Positions 1 to 7,928 of a stretch of 8,997 nt of DNA are shown piece by piece. Origin of the DNA: an uncultured Eubacteriales bacterium (GTDB lineage: Bacteria; Bacillota; Clostridia; Christensenellales; CAG-138). The first letter of the stretch is position 1; each line of letters begins with the position of its first letter. Where the stretch lies: contig UQRU01000088.1 in the NCBI GenBank assembly GCA_900543475.1, forward strand, positions 1-8,997. Direction: 5' to 3'. Made by a program: the position numbers and the translations under genes. The notes beneath the pieces are model-generated. The model saw only the letters and a program-made list of their open reading frames with translations. It was not told where the DNA came from and searched no databases.

Positions 1-17
1 GGGGGCCGAAGGCCCCC
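1..17. repeat. GC-rich stem-loop at left edge
   Basis: GGGGGCC and GGCCCCC form a perfect 7-bp stem around a GAA loop. The following bases, to about 50, continue as runs of C and G (CCCCC, CCCCCCC, GGGG). No coding frame or T-tract is attached, so I do not call it a terminator. A similar C/G-run block lies at the right edge of the window. It may be part of a dispersed intergenic element, and it continues off the window. Confidence 0.4.
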
Positions 18-74
18 GGGCCCCCAAACGCCGCCGCCCCCCCGGGGACGCTTCCGGATCCTGCGGCGCAACCG

Positions 75-106
75 AAAAAATCCGCCGCCCATACGGGCGG
101 CGGATT
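75..106 (-). terminator. Intrinsic terminator of the valS-VOC unit
   Basis: On the minus strand a perfect 12-bp stem (AATCCGCCGCCC / GGGCGGCGGATT) closes a GTAT loop and is followed directly by TTTT. It lies 20 nt after the VOC stop codon, as expected for the end of the T-box-valS-VOC transcript. The stem is almost identical to that of the groESL terminator at 7929-7958. Confidence 0.9.
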
Positions 107-125
107 CCAAAGATTCGCTTGCCGG

Positions 126-497
126 TCAATCCCGGGTGGGGATGATCTCCAGCCAGTAGCCGTCGGGATCTTCGATGAAGTAGATGCCCATGGCCGGGTT
201 TTCGTAGCAGATACAGCCCATTCGTTCGTGAAGGGCGTGGGCGGCGTTAAAATCGTCCACCCGGAAGCCGATGTGCTGCTCGTTGTCCCCCAGGGCGTAG
301 GGGCCGGGGTGGTCCTGGAGGCTGGTGAGCTCCACTTCCATGTCGCTGCCGGGGACGCCCAGGAATACGATGGTATAGCTGCCGTCCGCAGCCTCGATGC
401 GGCGGCGCTCCGTCAGGCCCAGGGCCTCCTGGTAAAAGGCCAGGGAGCGGGCCATATCCGCCACGTTGTGGTTGTGGTGCAAGGGCTTAAAATACAT
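126..497 (-). CDS. Glyoxalase I-like VOC family metalloprotein
   Basis: A 123-residue single-chain VOC (glyoxalase/bleomycin resistance/dioxygenase fold) protein, the usual length of bacterial glyoxalase I. It has two beta-alpha-beta-beta-beta halves. By comparison with E. coli GloA, the metal ligands are H7, E56 (in VELT), H75 (in QHIGF) and E117 (in DPDGYWLE). The closing DPDGYWLEII is the family signature of lactoylglutathione lyase-like enzymes. All four ligands are present, so a metal-dependent lyase or isomerase acting on a thiol-aldehyde adduct (methylglyoxal detoxification) is plausible. Glutathione is uncommon in Clostridia, so the real substrate is open; other VOC activities such as a methylmalonyl-CoA epimerase-like one cannot be excluded. 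The ATG at 497 has AGGAGG 6 nt upstream. The gene starts 27 nt after valS stops, with no terminator between, so it is probably cotranscribed with valS and shares its T-box control. No signal peptide is seen; it should be cytosolic. Confidence 0.85.
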   Translation of the reverse strand: MYFKPLHHNHNVADMARSLAFYQEALGLTERRRIEAADGSYTIVFLGVPGSDMEVELTSLQDHPGPYALGDNEQHIGFRVDDFNAAHALHERMGCICYENPAMGIYFIEDPDGYWLEIIPTRD

Positions 498-524
498 GGA
501 ATACCTCCTGGGTGGCCGGAATGT

Positions 525-3155
525 TCAGCCCAAGTCCTTGAGCCGCTGGGTCAGCTTTTCCAGCATGGCCTGGGAAACGGATAGCTTTTCCCGCTCCGCG
601 TCGATGACCCGGGCGGGGGCTTTGGCCACGAAGCTCTCATTGGCCAGCTTGGCTTGGGCCCGGTCGATCTCGCCTTGGGCCTTGGCGATCTCCTTTTGGA
701 GCCGTTCCCGCTCCTTGTCCACGTCGATGAGGGCCTTGAGGGGAATGTACACCTCGGCGCTTTCGCTTACGGCGCTGACGCAGCCCTCGGGGATGCCGGC
801 CTTGTCCCCCTGCACCTGGACGCTTTCCGCTCCGGCGAGGCGGACCACATAGGCGGTGGCCGCCTGGAAGTCGGCGATCCGGGCCCCATCGGTGACGATG
901 GTCATGGCGGCCCGCTTGGCCGGGGGTACGTTCAACTCCGCCCGCAGGTTCCGGATGGCCCGGATCACATCCATGATCCGCTCCATGGTATCCGCTTCCT
1001 GGGGGAAGCAGAGGGCTTCATCGTAGGCGGGCCAGGCGCTCAGCATGATGGTCTCCGCAGCGCCGGGCAGGGCCTGGTACAGCTCCTCGGTGATGAAGGG
1101 CATAAAGGGATGCAGCAGCTTCATGGAATCCCCCAGCACCCGCACCAGCACGGCCCGCACATTGGCCTTTTGGGCTTCGTCCTCCCCATAGAGGCGGGAC
1201 TTGGACAGCTCGATATACCAATCGCACAGCTCGGTCCAGATGAAGTCGTAGATCTTCTGGGCGGCCAGGTTCAGGTCGAAATGGTCCAGGTTGAGGGTAA
1301 CCTCCTTCACCACCTGGTTGAGCCGGTGAAGGATCCATTTATCCCCGCTGTCCAAAAGGGCCATATCGATGGGCCCCACCGCCTCGTCGGGCAGGTTCAT
1401 GAGCACGAAGCGGGAGGCGTTGTATACCTTGTTGCAGAAGTTGCGGGCAGCCTCCACCTTCTTGATGTAGAAGCGCATGTCGTTGCCCGCGCTGTTGCCG
1501 GTGATGAGGGAGAAGCGCAGGGAATCCGCCCCATAGTCCCGGATGATCTCCAGGGGATCGATGCCGTTGCCCAGGGATTTGGACATTTTGCGGCCCAGCT
1601 CATCCCGGACGATGCCGTGGACGTATACGGTGTCAAAGGGGATCTCCTTCATGACCTCCATGCCGAATACGATCATCCGGGCGATCCAGAAGAAGATGAT
1701 GTCATAGCCTGTCACCAGGGTATTGGTGGGGTAAAAATACTGGAGCTCCGGGGTTTCCTCCGGCCAGCCCAGGGTGGAGAAGGGCCACATGCCGGAGCTG
1801 AACCAGGTATCCAGCACGTCCTCGTCCTGGTGGAGGGGGCCGCCGCACTTGGGGCAACGGTCCGGGGCGGTAGGCTGCACGATGGTTTCCCCGCAGGCGT
1901 CGCAGTAATAGGCGGGGATCCGGTGTCCCCACCACAGCTGCCGGGAAATGCACCAATCCCGGATGTTCTCCATCCAGTTGAAGTAGGTTTTTTCAAACCG
2001 CTCGGGCACGAATTTGATCCGGCCGTCTCGCACCACCTCCATGGCGGGCTTGGCCAGGGGCTTCATATCCACAAACCATTGCTTGGAAACCAAGGGCTCC
2101 ACCGTGGAATGGCAACGGTAGCAGGTGCCCACGTTGTGGGCGTAGGGCTCCACCTTCACCAGGTTGCCGGCGGCATCGATATCCGCCACCAGCTTTTCCC
2201 GGCATTCCATGGTGGTTAAGCCCTCATAGGCGCCGCCCAGCTCGTTGATATGGCCGTCGTCGGTAAAGACCCGAAGGATGGGCAGGTTGCACCGGACCCC
2301 CACCTCGAAGTCGTTGGGGTCGTGGGCGGGGGTGATCTTCACCGCGCCGGTGCCGAATTCCATCTCCACGTACTCGTCCGCCACGATGGGGATCTCCCGG
2401 CCGATCACCGGGATGCAGACGGTCTTGCCCACGATGTCCTGATACCGTTCGTCCTCCGGGTGCACGGCAATGGCCGTATCCCCCAGGATGGTCTCCGGCC
2501 GGGTGGTGGCCACGGTGATGGAGTAGGACTTATCCGGGGCGTCGTAGCGCACATGCCACAGGTGGCTGTTTTGCTCCTCGTATTCCACCTCCGCGTCGGA
2601 CAGGGCGGTTTTGCACACCGGGCACCAGTTGATGATCCGGTCCCCCCGGTAGATGAGCCCTTTGTGGTACAGCTCGCAGAACACCTTGATGACCGCCTTG
2701 TTGCAGCCCTCGTCCATGGTGAAGCGTTCCCGCTCCCAGTCGCAGGAGGCGCCCAGCTTTTTGAGCTGCTGCACGATGGTGCCGCCGTATTCCCGCTTCC
2801 ACTCCCAGGCCCGCTCCAGGAAGGCTTCCCGGCCGATATCCCGCTTATCGATGCCCTCCTTGGCCATCTGCTCCACGATCTTCACCTCGGTGGCGATGGA
2901 AGCATGGTCCGTGCCCGGCAGCCAAAGGGCTTCATAGCCGCTCATGCGCTTATAGCGGATGAGCACGTCCTGCAAGGTCTCGTCCAGGGCGTGGCCCATA
3001 TGGAGCTTGCCGGTGATGTTGGGCGGGGGGATGACGATGGTATAGGGCGTTTTATCCGGATTGGGCGCAGCGTGAAAATAGCCGGCCTTTTCCCAGCGGT
3101 CGTAGAGCGTCTGCTCCACGGCGCTGTGGTCGTAGGCCTTGGGCATGTCCTTCAT
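525..3155 (-). CDS. valS: Valyl-tRNA synthetase
   Basis: An 876-residue class I aminoacyl-tRNA synthetase, close to the usual ~880 for Firmicute ValS. It charges tRNA-Val with valine using ATP, in the cytosol. The N-terminal Rossmann domain has PPPNITGKLHMGH (HMGH, residues 52-55, the HIGH motif). The editing (CP1) insertion follows GTDHASIATE and removes mischarged threonine. CxxC pairs occur in CPVC and, later, in CDAC...CPKC. The second catalytic motif is KMSKS at 523-527. A helical anticodon-binding domain follows, and the last ~70 residues form the charged coiled-coil tRNA arm typical of ValS. The ATG at 3155 (MKDMPKAYDHS) is chosen because AGGAGG lies 8 nt upstream and known ValS proteins begin here. 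The frame stays open upstream to 3374, but that stretch is the T-box leader and terminator, not protein. Expression is expected to rise when uncharged tRNA-Val accumulates. Confidence 0.98.
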   Translation of the reverse strand: MKDMPKAYDHSAVEQTLYDRWEKAGYFHAAPNPDKTPYTIVIPPPNITGKLHMGHALDETLQDVLIRYKRMSGYEALWLPGTDHASIATEVKIVEQMAKEGIDKRDIGREAFLERAWEWKREYGGTIVQQLKKLGASCDWERERFTMDEGCNKAVIKVFCELYHKGLIYRGDRIINWCPVCKTALSDAEVEYEEQNSHLWHVRYDAPDKSYSITVATTRPETILGDTAIAVHPEDERYQDIVGKTVCIPVIGREIPIVADEYVEMEFGTGAVKITPAHDPNDFEVGVRCNLPILRVFTDDGHINELGGAYEGLTTMECREKLVADIDAAGNLVKVEPYAHNVGTCYRCHSTVEPLVSKQWFVDMKPLAKPAMEVVRDGRIKFVPERFEKTYFNWMENIRDWCISRQLWWGHRIPAYYCDACGETIVQPTAPDRCPKCGGPLHQDEDVLDTWFSSGMWPFSTLGWPEETPELQYFYPTNTLVTGYDIIFFWIARMIVFGMEVMKEIPFDTVYVHGIVRDELGRKMSKSLGNGIDPLEIIRDYGADSLRFSLITGNSAGNDMRFYIKKVEAARNFCNKVYNASRFVLMNLPDEAVGPIDMALLDSGDKWILHRLNQVVKEVTLNLDHFDLNLAAQKIYDFIWTELCDWYIELSKSRLYGEDEAQKANVRAVLVRVLGDSMKLLHPFMPFITEELYQALPGAAETIMLSAWPAYDEALCFPQEADTMERIMDVIRAIRNLRAELNVPPAKRAAMTIVTDGARIADFQAATAYVVRLAGAESVQVQGDKAGIPEGCVSAVSESAEVYIPLKALIDVDKERERLQKEIAKAQGEIDRAQAKLANESFVAKAPARVIDAEREKLSVSQAMLEKLTQRLKDLG

Positions 3156-3163
3156 GGGGAATA

Positions 3164-3169
3164 CCTCCT
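3164..3169 (-). promoter_or_regulatory. Shine-Dalgarno site fixing the valS start
   Basis: AGGAGG on the minus strand, 8 nt before the ATG at 3155. It lies downstream of the T-box terminator, so ribosomes load only on antiterminated transcripts. This supports 3155 rather than the longer open frame. Confidence 0.85.
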
Positions 3170-3197
3170 GCAAGATGTAATAAAAATGCTTGGCGAT

Positions 3198-3229
3198 AAA
3201 AAACCGCCCATCCATCAAAGGACGAGCGG
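3198..3229 (-). terminator. T-box regulated intrinsic terminator
   Basis: Minus strand: CCGCTCGTCC pairs fully with GGATGGGCGG (10 bp, two G-U wobbles) around a TTTGAT loop, followed by TTTTTT. The 5' arm lies just downstream of the T-box sequence AGGTGGTACCGCG, as required for the mutually exclusive antiterminator/terminator switch of this riboswitch class. Confidence 0.92.
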
Positions 3230-3431
3230 GCTCGCGGTACCACCTTTGCTTGCGCAAAAAAATGCGCCTGCTTTTCTTCGCCGTAACGGGGCGGCTTCGG
3301 ACCGGACTACTGGCTTCATCCGATCGGCTCGGGAGCGACCTTCCGCACCAGCCTGCCAAAGCCCTTGCAGCCAAAGGGGCTTCTCTCTGGGGGAGGCAAC
3401 GGCGCGTACTCCTCTCCGTCCATGCCTTTAC
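3198..3431 (-). promoter_or_regulatory. T-box riboswitch leader, valine specifier
   Basis: This RNA leader binds uncharged tRNA-Val and prevents termination ahead of valS. Reading the minus strand 5' to 3', it shows the AGTA motif of Stem I (about 3407-3410), the AGAGAG segment (3383-3388), and CTGGTGC of the apical region. A GTC triplet at 3337-3339 is followed by GCTCCCGAGCC, the context in which T-box specifier codons usually sit, so GTC (Val) is assigned. Next come a GC-rich stem with CCGTTACGG, a small hairpin GCGCA-T5-TGCGC, and the conserved T-box sequence AGGTGGTACCGCG at 3233-3245. In that sequence TGGT pairs with the tRNA 3' ACCA end. The competing terminator is at 3198-3229. The 5' end at about 3431 is inferred from the promoter. 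Confidence 0.95.
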
Positions 3432-3437
3432 AACCTT

Positions 3438-3467
3438 ATTTTAGTGGCAAAGGCATGGCCTTGTCAA
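3438..3467 (-). promoter_or_regulatory. Sigma-A-type promoter of the T-box-valS unit
   Basis: The minus strand carries a perfect -35 TTGACA (3462-3467), an 18-nt spacer and a -10 TAAAAT (3438-3443). Predicted transcription start is about 3431, just before the T-box Stem I. It lies between the end of the FakA-like gene (3503) and the leader, so valS has its own promoter. Confidence 0.85.
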
Positions 3468-3502
3468 TGCGTTTTTTCCCGGGCGCGGGGCAGTTTTCCC
3501 CT

Positions 3503-3751
3503 TTAGCCCTGTAGGCCCCGGGCCTGCCGGTCCATATCCTCCACCACGATGTCGTAGATCTCCCCCAGGGAGGCGCAATATTCCAGCACCTTCCAAGGCT
3601 CGTTGGTATGGAAATGGATCTTGATGAGCTTGGGATCTCCCACGGCCAGCAGGCAATCCCCATCGAAGTTTTCCGTGAAATAGGCGTTGATGGCGTCCTC
3701 GTCCAGGCCCTGGCCTTCGATCAGCAGCTGGGTATCATAGCGATAATCCAT
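3503..3751 (-). CDS. Orphan FakA (YloV) middle-domain-like protein
   Basis: An 82-residue cytosolic protein resembling one internal segment of the DAK2-type fatty acid kinase FakA/YloV. In FakA a YGYCTEF stretch is followed by a segment ending in VVGDxxLVKVHVHTNDPGKVLEYA and then an SxIxIxNM segment. Here the matching parts are YRYDTQLL (3-10), LAVGDPKLIKIHFHTNEPWKVLEY (35-58) and GEIYDIVVEDM (63-73). The H46-x-H48 pair is kept, but the Cys of YCTEF is Asp (D6). The kinase nucleotide-binding part and the C-terminal FakB-contacting domain are both absent, so it cannot be a kinase itself. Such short proteins are sometimes annotated 'kinase to dihydroxyacetone kinase', which would be misleading. 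ATG 3751 is chosen because AAGGAG lies 8 nt upstream; a TTG at 3772 overlaps that site. No clear promoter is visible in the 102 nt after the serpin gene. Function is unknown; a metal- or ligand-binding dimeric domain is only a guess. Confidence 0.75.
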   Translation of the reverse strand: MDYRYDTQLLIEGQGLDEDAINAYFTENFDGDCLLAVGDPKLIKIHFHTNEPWKVLEYCASLGEIYDIVVEDMDRQARGLQG

Positions 3752-3759
3752 AAGAAATG

Positions 3760-3765
3760 CTCCTT
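3760..3765 (-). promoter_or_regulatory. Shine-Dalgarno site fixing the FakA-like start
   Basis: AAGGAG on the minus strand, 8 nt before ATG 3751. It would lie inside the coding region if the upstream TTG at 3772 were used, so it favours the 82-residue protein. Confidence 0.7.
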
Positions 3766-3798
3766 TTCGCAATGAAGATCTGTGGGACGGGACATGAA

Positions 3799-3841
3799 AG
3801 GGCCGCCCGCTGCTGCTATTGTAGCGGCATTGGGCGGCCCT
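3799..3841 (-). terminator. Long hairpin after the serpin gene, weak terminator
   Basis: A perfect outer stem (AGGGCCGCCC / GGGCGGCCCT) encloses a second pairable stem (GCTGCT / AGCGGC, one wobble). On the minus strand it begins 12 nt after the serpin stop codon but is followed only by TTTC, so it may terminate weakly or instead protect the mRNA end. Partial read-through into the FakA-like gene is possible, because no separate promoter is evident there. Confidence 0.6.
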
Positions 3842-3853
3842 GTCAACGCCGGG

Positions 3854-5128
3854 CTATTGGGCCATGGTGTTCACGATCCCCACGAACAGGGGCGCCGCCC
3901 CTTCCGCCCGGATCACGAACAGGAAGGGCCGGTCCAGGATCAGCTCCGCCTGATCCGTGGGCATGGAGGCCCCCGCCACATCGATCTGGGTATAGCTGGC
4001 GGCTTCCACGCCCTTTTCATCCATGGTCAAGGCGCTTTCCTGCCGGATGGCGGATACGAACAGAGGATCGCTGCATAAGGGGCTGAAATCCGCAGCCATA
4101 GGGTCGAAGGCCGCTTGGATGCCCAGGGCCTTGGCCGCGTCCAGGAGGTCCAGGCTGTCGCTGTAATCCAGCTTGGGCACCTTGAGCACCACCTCCCCAT
4201 AGCCGGTGCTCTCCAGCTGATCCTTTACCAGGGCTTCCCAGCTGGGGCTGGCCAATACGTCCGAAGGGCGCAGCCCCTCCCCGGGGAGCAGGAAGGTGAC
4301 GGCGCCGGATTTCAGGCTAAGGCTGGCGGCTGTGAACACGTCGTTGCGGAAAAAGGAGCCGTCCATGGTCTTGTTCATAAAGTCGCACTGGCTCTCGGTG
4401 CCGTCCCCGTTGTGAAAGACCCCCGGGGCGGTGGCGCTTTCCTGGAAGGCGGACATCCATTCGGAGCGGAAGTATACCGTGTTCAGGAGGCTGAGCAGCG
4501 TTTCCGGGGAAACCTGCAGGGCCTCTCCCAATAGGCCGTTGGTATTCTGGGAGACCCATTGGCCCATGGCCTCCCCGGCGGCGGCGTCCTGGAAATCCAC
4601 GGGGAACAGCTCCGCATAGTGGATCTGGGCCAGGTCGGTCAAGGCGTCCTGGTTGCATGTTTCCGCGACGCTTTTTTCCATCCAGGCGGAGTTGGCCAGG
4701 AACAGCCGGGTATACTCGTCATCCCGGTACAAAAACCGGTATAGCGCCCCCGTATGTTCCAGCATGGCTTCATCCGAGGCCAGGGTGGAAAGGATCTGGG
4801 CCTGGGTATCGCCCCCGGTGATGGAGGCCAGCATGGACAGGGCAAAGTACAGGCTGACAGGGGAGTAAAGGCAGTTTTCCGTTTGGGGGCGATTTCCCAG
4901 GATGACCTTGGCGCTGTTGACGGCAAAGCGGTTGAGGCTTTCCAGCTGTTCCGGGGTCACGTCCGCCCGCAGGGAGCGCTGGGCGTCATAATCCTCCGCA
5001 TGGGGGGCTTCGGGCCACCGTACGGCGGTGAGGGAGGAGGGAACCCCATCGGGGTATTGGCCGGGCTGGTTGGAAGCGCAGCCCGTGAGCAGCAACAGGG
5101 AAAGAAGCAAGGGCAAGATCCGTTTCAT
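3854..5128 (-). CDS. Serpin (serine protease inhibitor), lipoprotein
   Basis: A 424-residue serpin, matching the usual 370-420-residue core plus an anchor. Residues 1-16 are a lipoprotein signal peptide (basic MKR, Leu-rich core, lipobox LLTG) ending at C17. About 45 linker residues follow, so it should sit on the outer face of the membrane. Serpin hallmarks in order are YSPVSLYFALSMLASITGG (88-106), NTVYFRSEWMSAF (216-228), VLKVPKLDYSDSLDL (314-328), the hinge EKGVEAASYT (371-380), and RPFLFVI (400-406) with FVGIVN near the end. Counting P17 from E371 places the scissile bond at A387-S388. The hinge keeps G at P15, E at P13 and Ala at P12-P11, but has V at P14 and S-Y at P10-P9. Inhibitory action by loop insertion is therefore likely but not certain. 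The target is probably extracellular, and a small P1 residue suggests an elastase-like protease. ATG 5128 has AGGAGG 8 nt upstream. No convincing promoter is seen after the terminator at 5195-5228. Confidence 0.95.
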   Translation of the reverse strand: MKRILPLLLSLLLLTGCASNQPGQYPDGVPSSLTAVRWPEAPHAEDYDAQRSLRADVTPEQLESLNRFAVNSAKVILGNRPQTENCLYSPVSLYFALSMLASITGGDTQAQILSTLASDEAMLEHTGALYRFLYRDDEYTRLFLANSAWMEKSVAETCNQDALTDLAQIHYAELFPVDFQDAAAGEAMGQWVSQNTNGLLGEALQVSPETLLSLLNTVYFRSEWMSAFQESATAPGVFHNGDGTESQCDFMNKTMDGSFFRNDVFTAASLSLKSGAVTFLLPGEGLRPSDVLASPSWEALVKDQLESTGYGEVVLKVPKLDYSDSLDLLDAAKALGIQAAFDPMAADFSPLCSDPLFVSAIRQESALTMDEKGVEAASYTQIDVAGASMPTDQAELILDRPFLFVIRAEGAAPLFVGIVNTMAQ

Positions 5129-5194
5129 TGGCAGTTCCTCCTGAGGTTTTCAGCATTCTTAACAATAAAACGATCCAGAAAGGGAAAAGGTTGC

Positions 5195-5228
5195 AAAAAA
5201 AAAGCGCCCACGGGATACAGCGTGGGCG
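5195..5228 (-). terminator. Intrinsic terminator of the dCMP deaminase gene
   Basis: Minus strand: perfect 8-bp stem CGCCCACG / CGTGGGCG around an 8-nt loop, followed by C and then nine T residues. It lies about 28 nt after the deaminase stop and separates it from the serpin gene on the same strand. Confidence 0.93.
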
Positions 5229-5255
5229 GATCAGGGTGCAAAAAAACCCCGTGCC

Positions 5256-5720
5256 TTATGGGATAGGCTTATCGTATTTTTCCAGCAGCACCCCGGCCTC
5301 CTGGAAGATCTCCAGGGCGAATTGGTCGGGATAGCCCTCCCCGTATACCACCCGGGCGATGCCCGCGTTGACGATCATCTTGGCGCAGATGACGCAGGGC
5401 TGATGGGTGCAGTATAGGGTAGCCCCCTCGATGGAGACCCCCAGCTTGGCCGCCTGGATGATGGCGTTTTGTTCCGCGTGGATGGCATAGCACAGCTCGT
5501 GCCGGGTGCCGCTTGCAATGCCCAGCCGGCGGCGCATGCATTCCCCCTTGTCCTTGCAGCTGACGATGCCCGCCGGCGCCCCGTTGTAGCCGGTGGTGAG
5601 GATGCGCTTGTTCTTTACGATGACGGCCCCGATCTGCCGGTTATCCTGAAAGCAGCTGGACCAGGTGCCGATGGTCTTGGCCAGGCTCATGAATCGGTCG
5701 TCCCATTTGCTCCATGCCAT
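5256..5720 (-). CDS. comEB: Deoxycytidylate (dCMP) deaminase, ComEB type
   Basis: A 154-residue zinc-dependent cytidine-deaminase-fold enzyme of normal length for bacterial dCMP deaminase. It converts dCMP to dUMP, feeding thymidylate synthesis in the cytosol. Visible motifs are GAVIVKNKRILTTGYNGAP (31-49, substrate-side loop), HAEQ at 81-84 (zinc ligand H81 and catalytic E83) and PCVIC at 108-112 (zinc ligands C109 and C112). The large Cys-containing insertion CKDKGECMRRR (55-65) is typical of the dCMP branch as opposed to free-cytidine or tRNA-adenosine deaminases. The name ComEB comes from the B. subtilis homologue, but no comEA or comEC lies beside it, so no competence role is implied. 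It is monocistronic, with its own promoter at 5745-5773 and a strong terminator at 5195-5228. The ATG at 5720 is preceded by GGGAGG, with an optimal gap. Confidence 0.95.
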   Translation of the reverse strand: MAWSKWDDRFMSLAKTIGTWSSCFQDNRQIGAVIVKNKRILTTGYNGAPAGIVSCKDKGECMRRRLGIASGTRHELCYAIHAEQNAIIQAAKLGVSIEGATLYCTHQPCVICAKMIVNAGIARVVYGEGYPDQFALEIFQEAGVLLEKYDKPIP

Positions 5721-5744
5721 GATGCAACCCCTCCCTTTTCTGGC

Positions 5745-5773
5745 ATTATATCAAAGCTGGGTTTGGGACACAA
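5745..5773 (-). promoter_or_regulatory. Promoter of the dCMP deaminase gene
   Basis: Minus strand: perfect -10 TATAAT (5745-5750) with an upstream TGA giving an extended -10 (TGnTATAAT), a 17-nt spacer, and a weaker -35 TTGTGT (5768-5773). The extended -10 may compensate for the poor -35. It diverges from the groES promoter. Confidence 0.75.
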
Positions 5774-5801
5774 TAAAAATGCCCTGTGAGAACCCGTTGA
5801 A

Positions 5802-5816
5802 AATTGCAACGCAATT
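5802..5816. repeat. Small perfect inverted repeat between divergent promoters
   Basis: AATTGC-AAC-GCAATT is a perfect 6-bp inverted repeat with a 3-nt centre. It lies about 30 nt upstream of the deaminase -35 and about 20 nt upstream of the groES -35. It is the size of an operator half-site pair, but I recognise no regulator and it may be chance in this AT-richer stretch. Confidence 0.35.
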
Positions 5817-5837
5817 GTGAAAAAGTCGGAAGGGGGG

Positions 5838-5866
5838 TTGTATTCCGGGCCAGGGTGCGCTATCAT
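5838..5866 (+). promoter_or_regulatory. Probable sigma-A promoter of groES-groEL
   Basis: -35 TTGTAT (5838-5843), 17-nt spacer, -10 TATCAT (5861-5866, five of six consensus bases). The predicted start at about 5873 places CIRCE immediately downstream, in the usual arrangement for HrcA-repressed heat-shock promoters. Confidence 0.65.
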
Positions 5867-5877
5867 AACAACTGTTG

Positions 5878-5904
5878 TTAGCACTCCACTCTGATGAGTG
5901 CTAA
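5878..5904 (+). promoter_or_regulatory. CIRCE operator (HrcA binding site)
   Basis: TTAGCACTC, nine bases (CACTCTGAT), then GAGTGCTAA is a perfect match to the consensus CIRCE inverted repeat. The heat-shock repressor HrcA binds it, and GroEL itself acts as co-factor keeping HrcA active, so the operon feeds back on itself. It lies 47 nt before groES, in the predicted 5' untranslated region. Confidence 0.98.
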
Positions 5905-5927
5905 CCCACAGCTTGTCATAATACTAG

Positions 5928-6236
<309 letters not shown>

Positions 6237-6245
6237 GGCAAATAA

Positions 6246-7889
<1,644 letters not shown>

Positions 7890-7928
7890 GCCGAAACGAA
7901 ACACACATCTAAACCATAAATAAACGAG

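Noticed and set aside
654..2219. Long plus-strand open frame (521 codons) opposite valS
   Set aside because: It is antisense to a clear ValS. Its translation is rich in G, H, D and L in the pattern produced by reading GC-rich codons backwards, and no domain is recognised.
3156..3374. N-terminal extension giving a 949-residue ValS
   Set aside because: The region is the T-box leader with its terminator. The start at 3155 has a proper Shine-Dalgarno site and matches family length.
3474..3496. GGGG...CCCC pairing after the FakA-like gene as a terminator
   Set aside because: Only a 4-bp stem, and no T-run follows it on the minus strand; read-through into the valS leader cannot be ruled out.
2250..3506. 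Plus-strand open frame (418 codons) across the valS start and T-box
   Set aside because: Antisense to valS and its riboswitch; composition is the same shadow type and no ribosome binding site or promoter was recognised.
3752..3772. TTG start adding seven residues to the FakA-like protein
   Set aside because: That start would make the AAGGAG Shine-Dalgarno site part of the coding sequence; the ATG at 3751 is correctly spaced from it.
5129..5194. Possible promoter for the serpin gene in the short AT-richer gap
   Set aside because: TTGCAA and TATTGT-like boxes are present but none has acceptable spacing and match together, so I did not list one.
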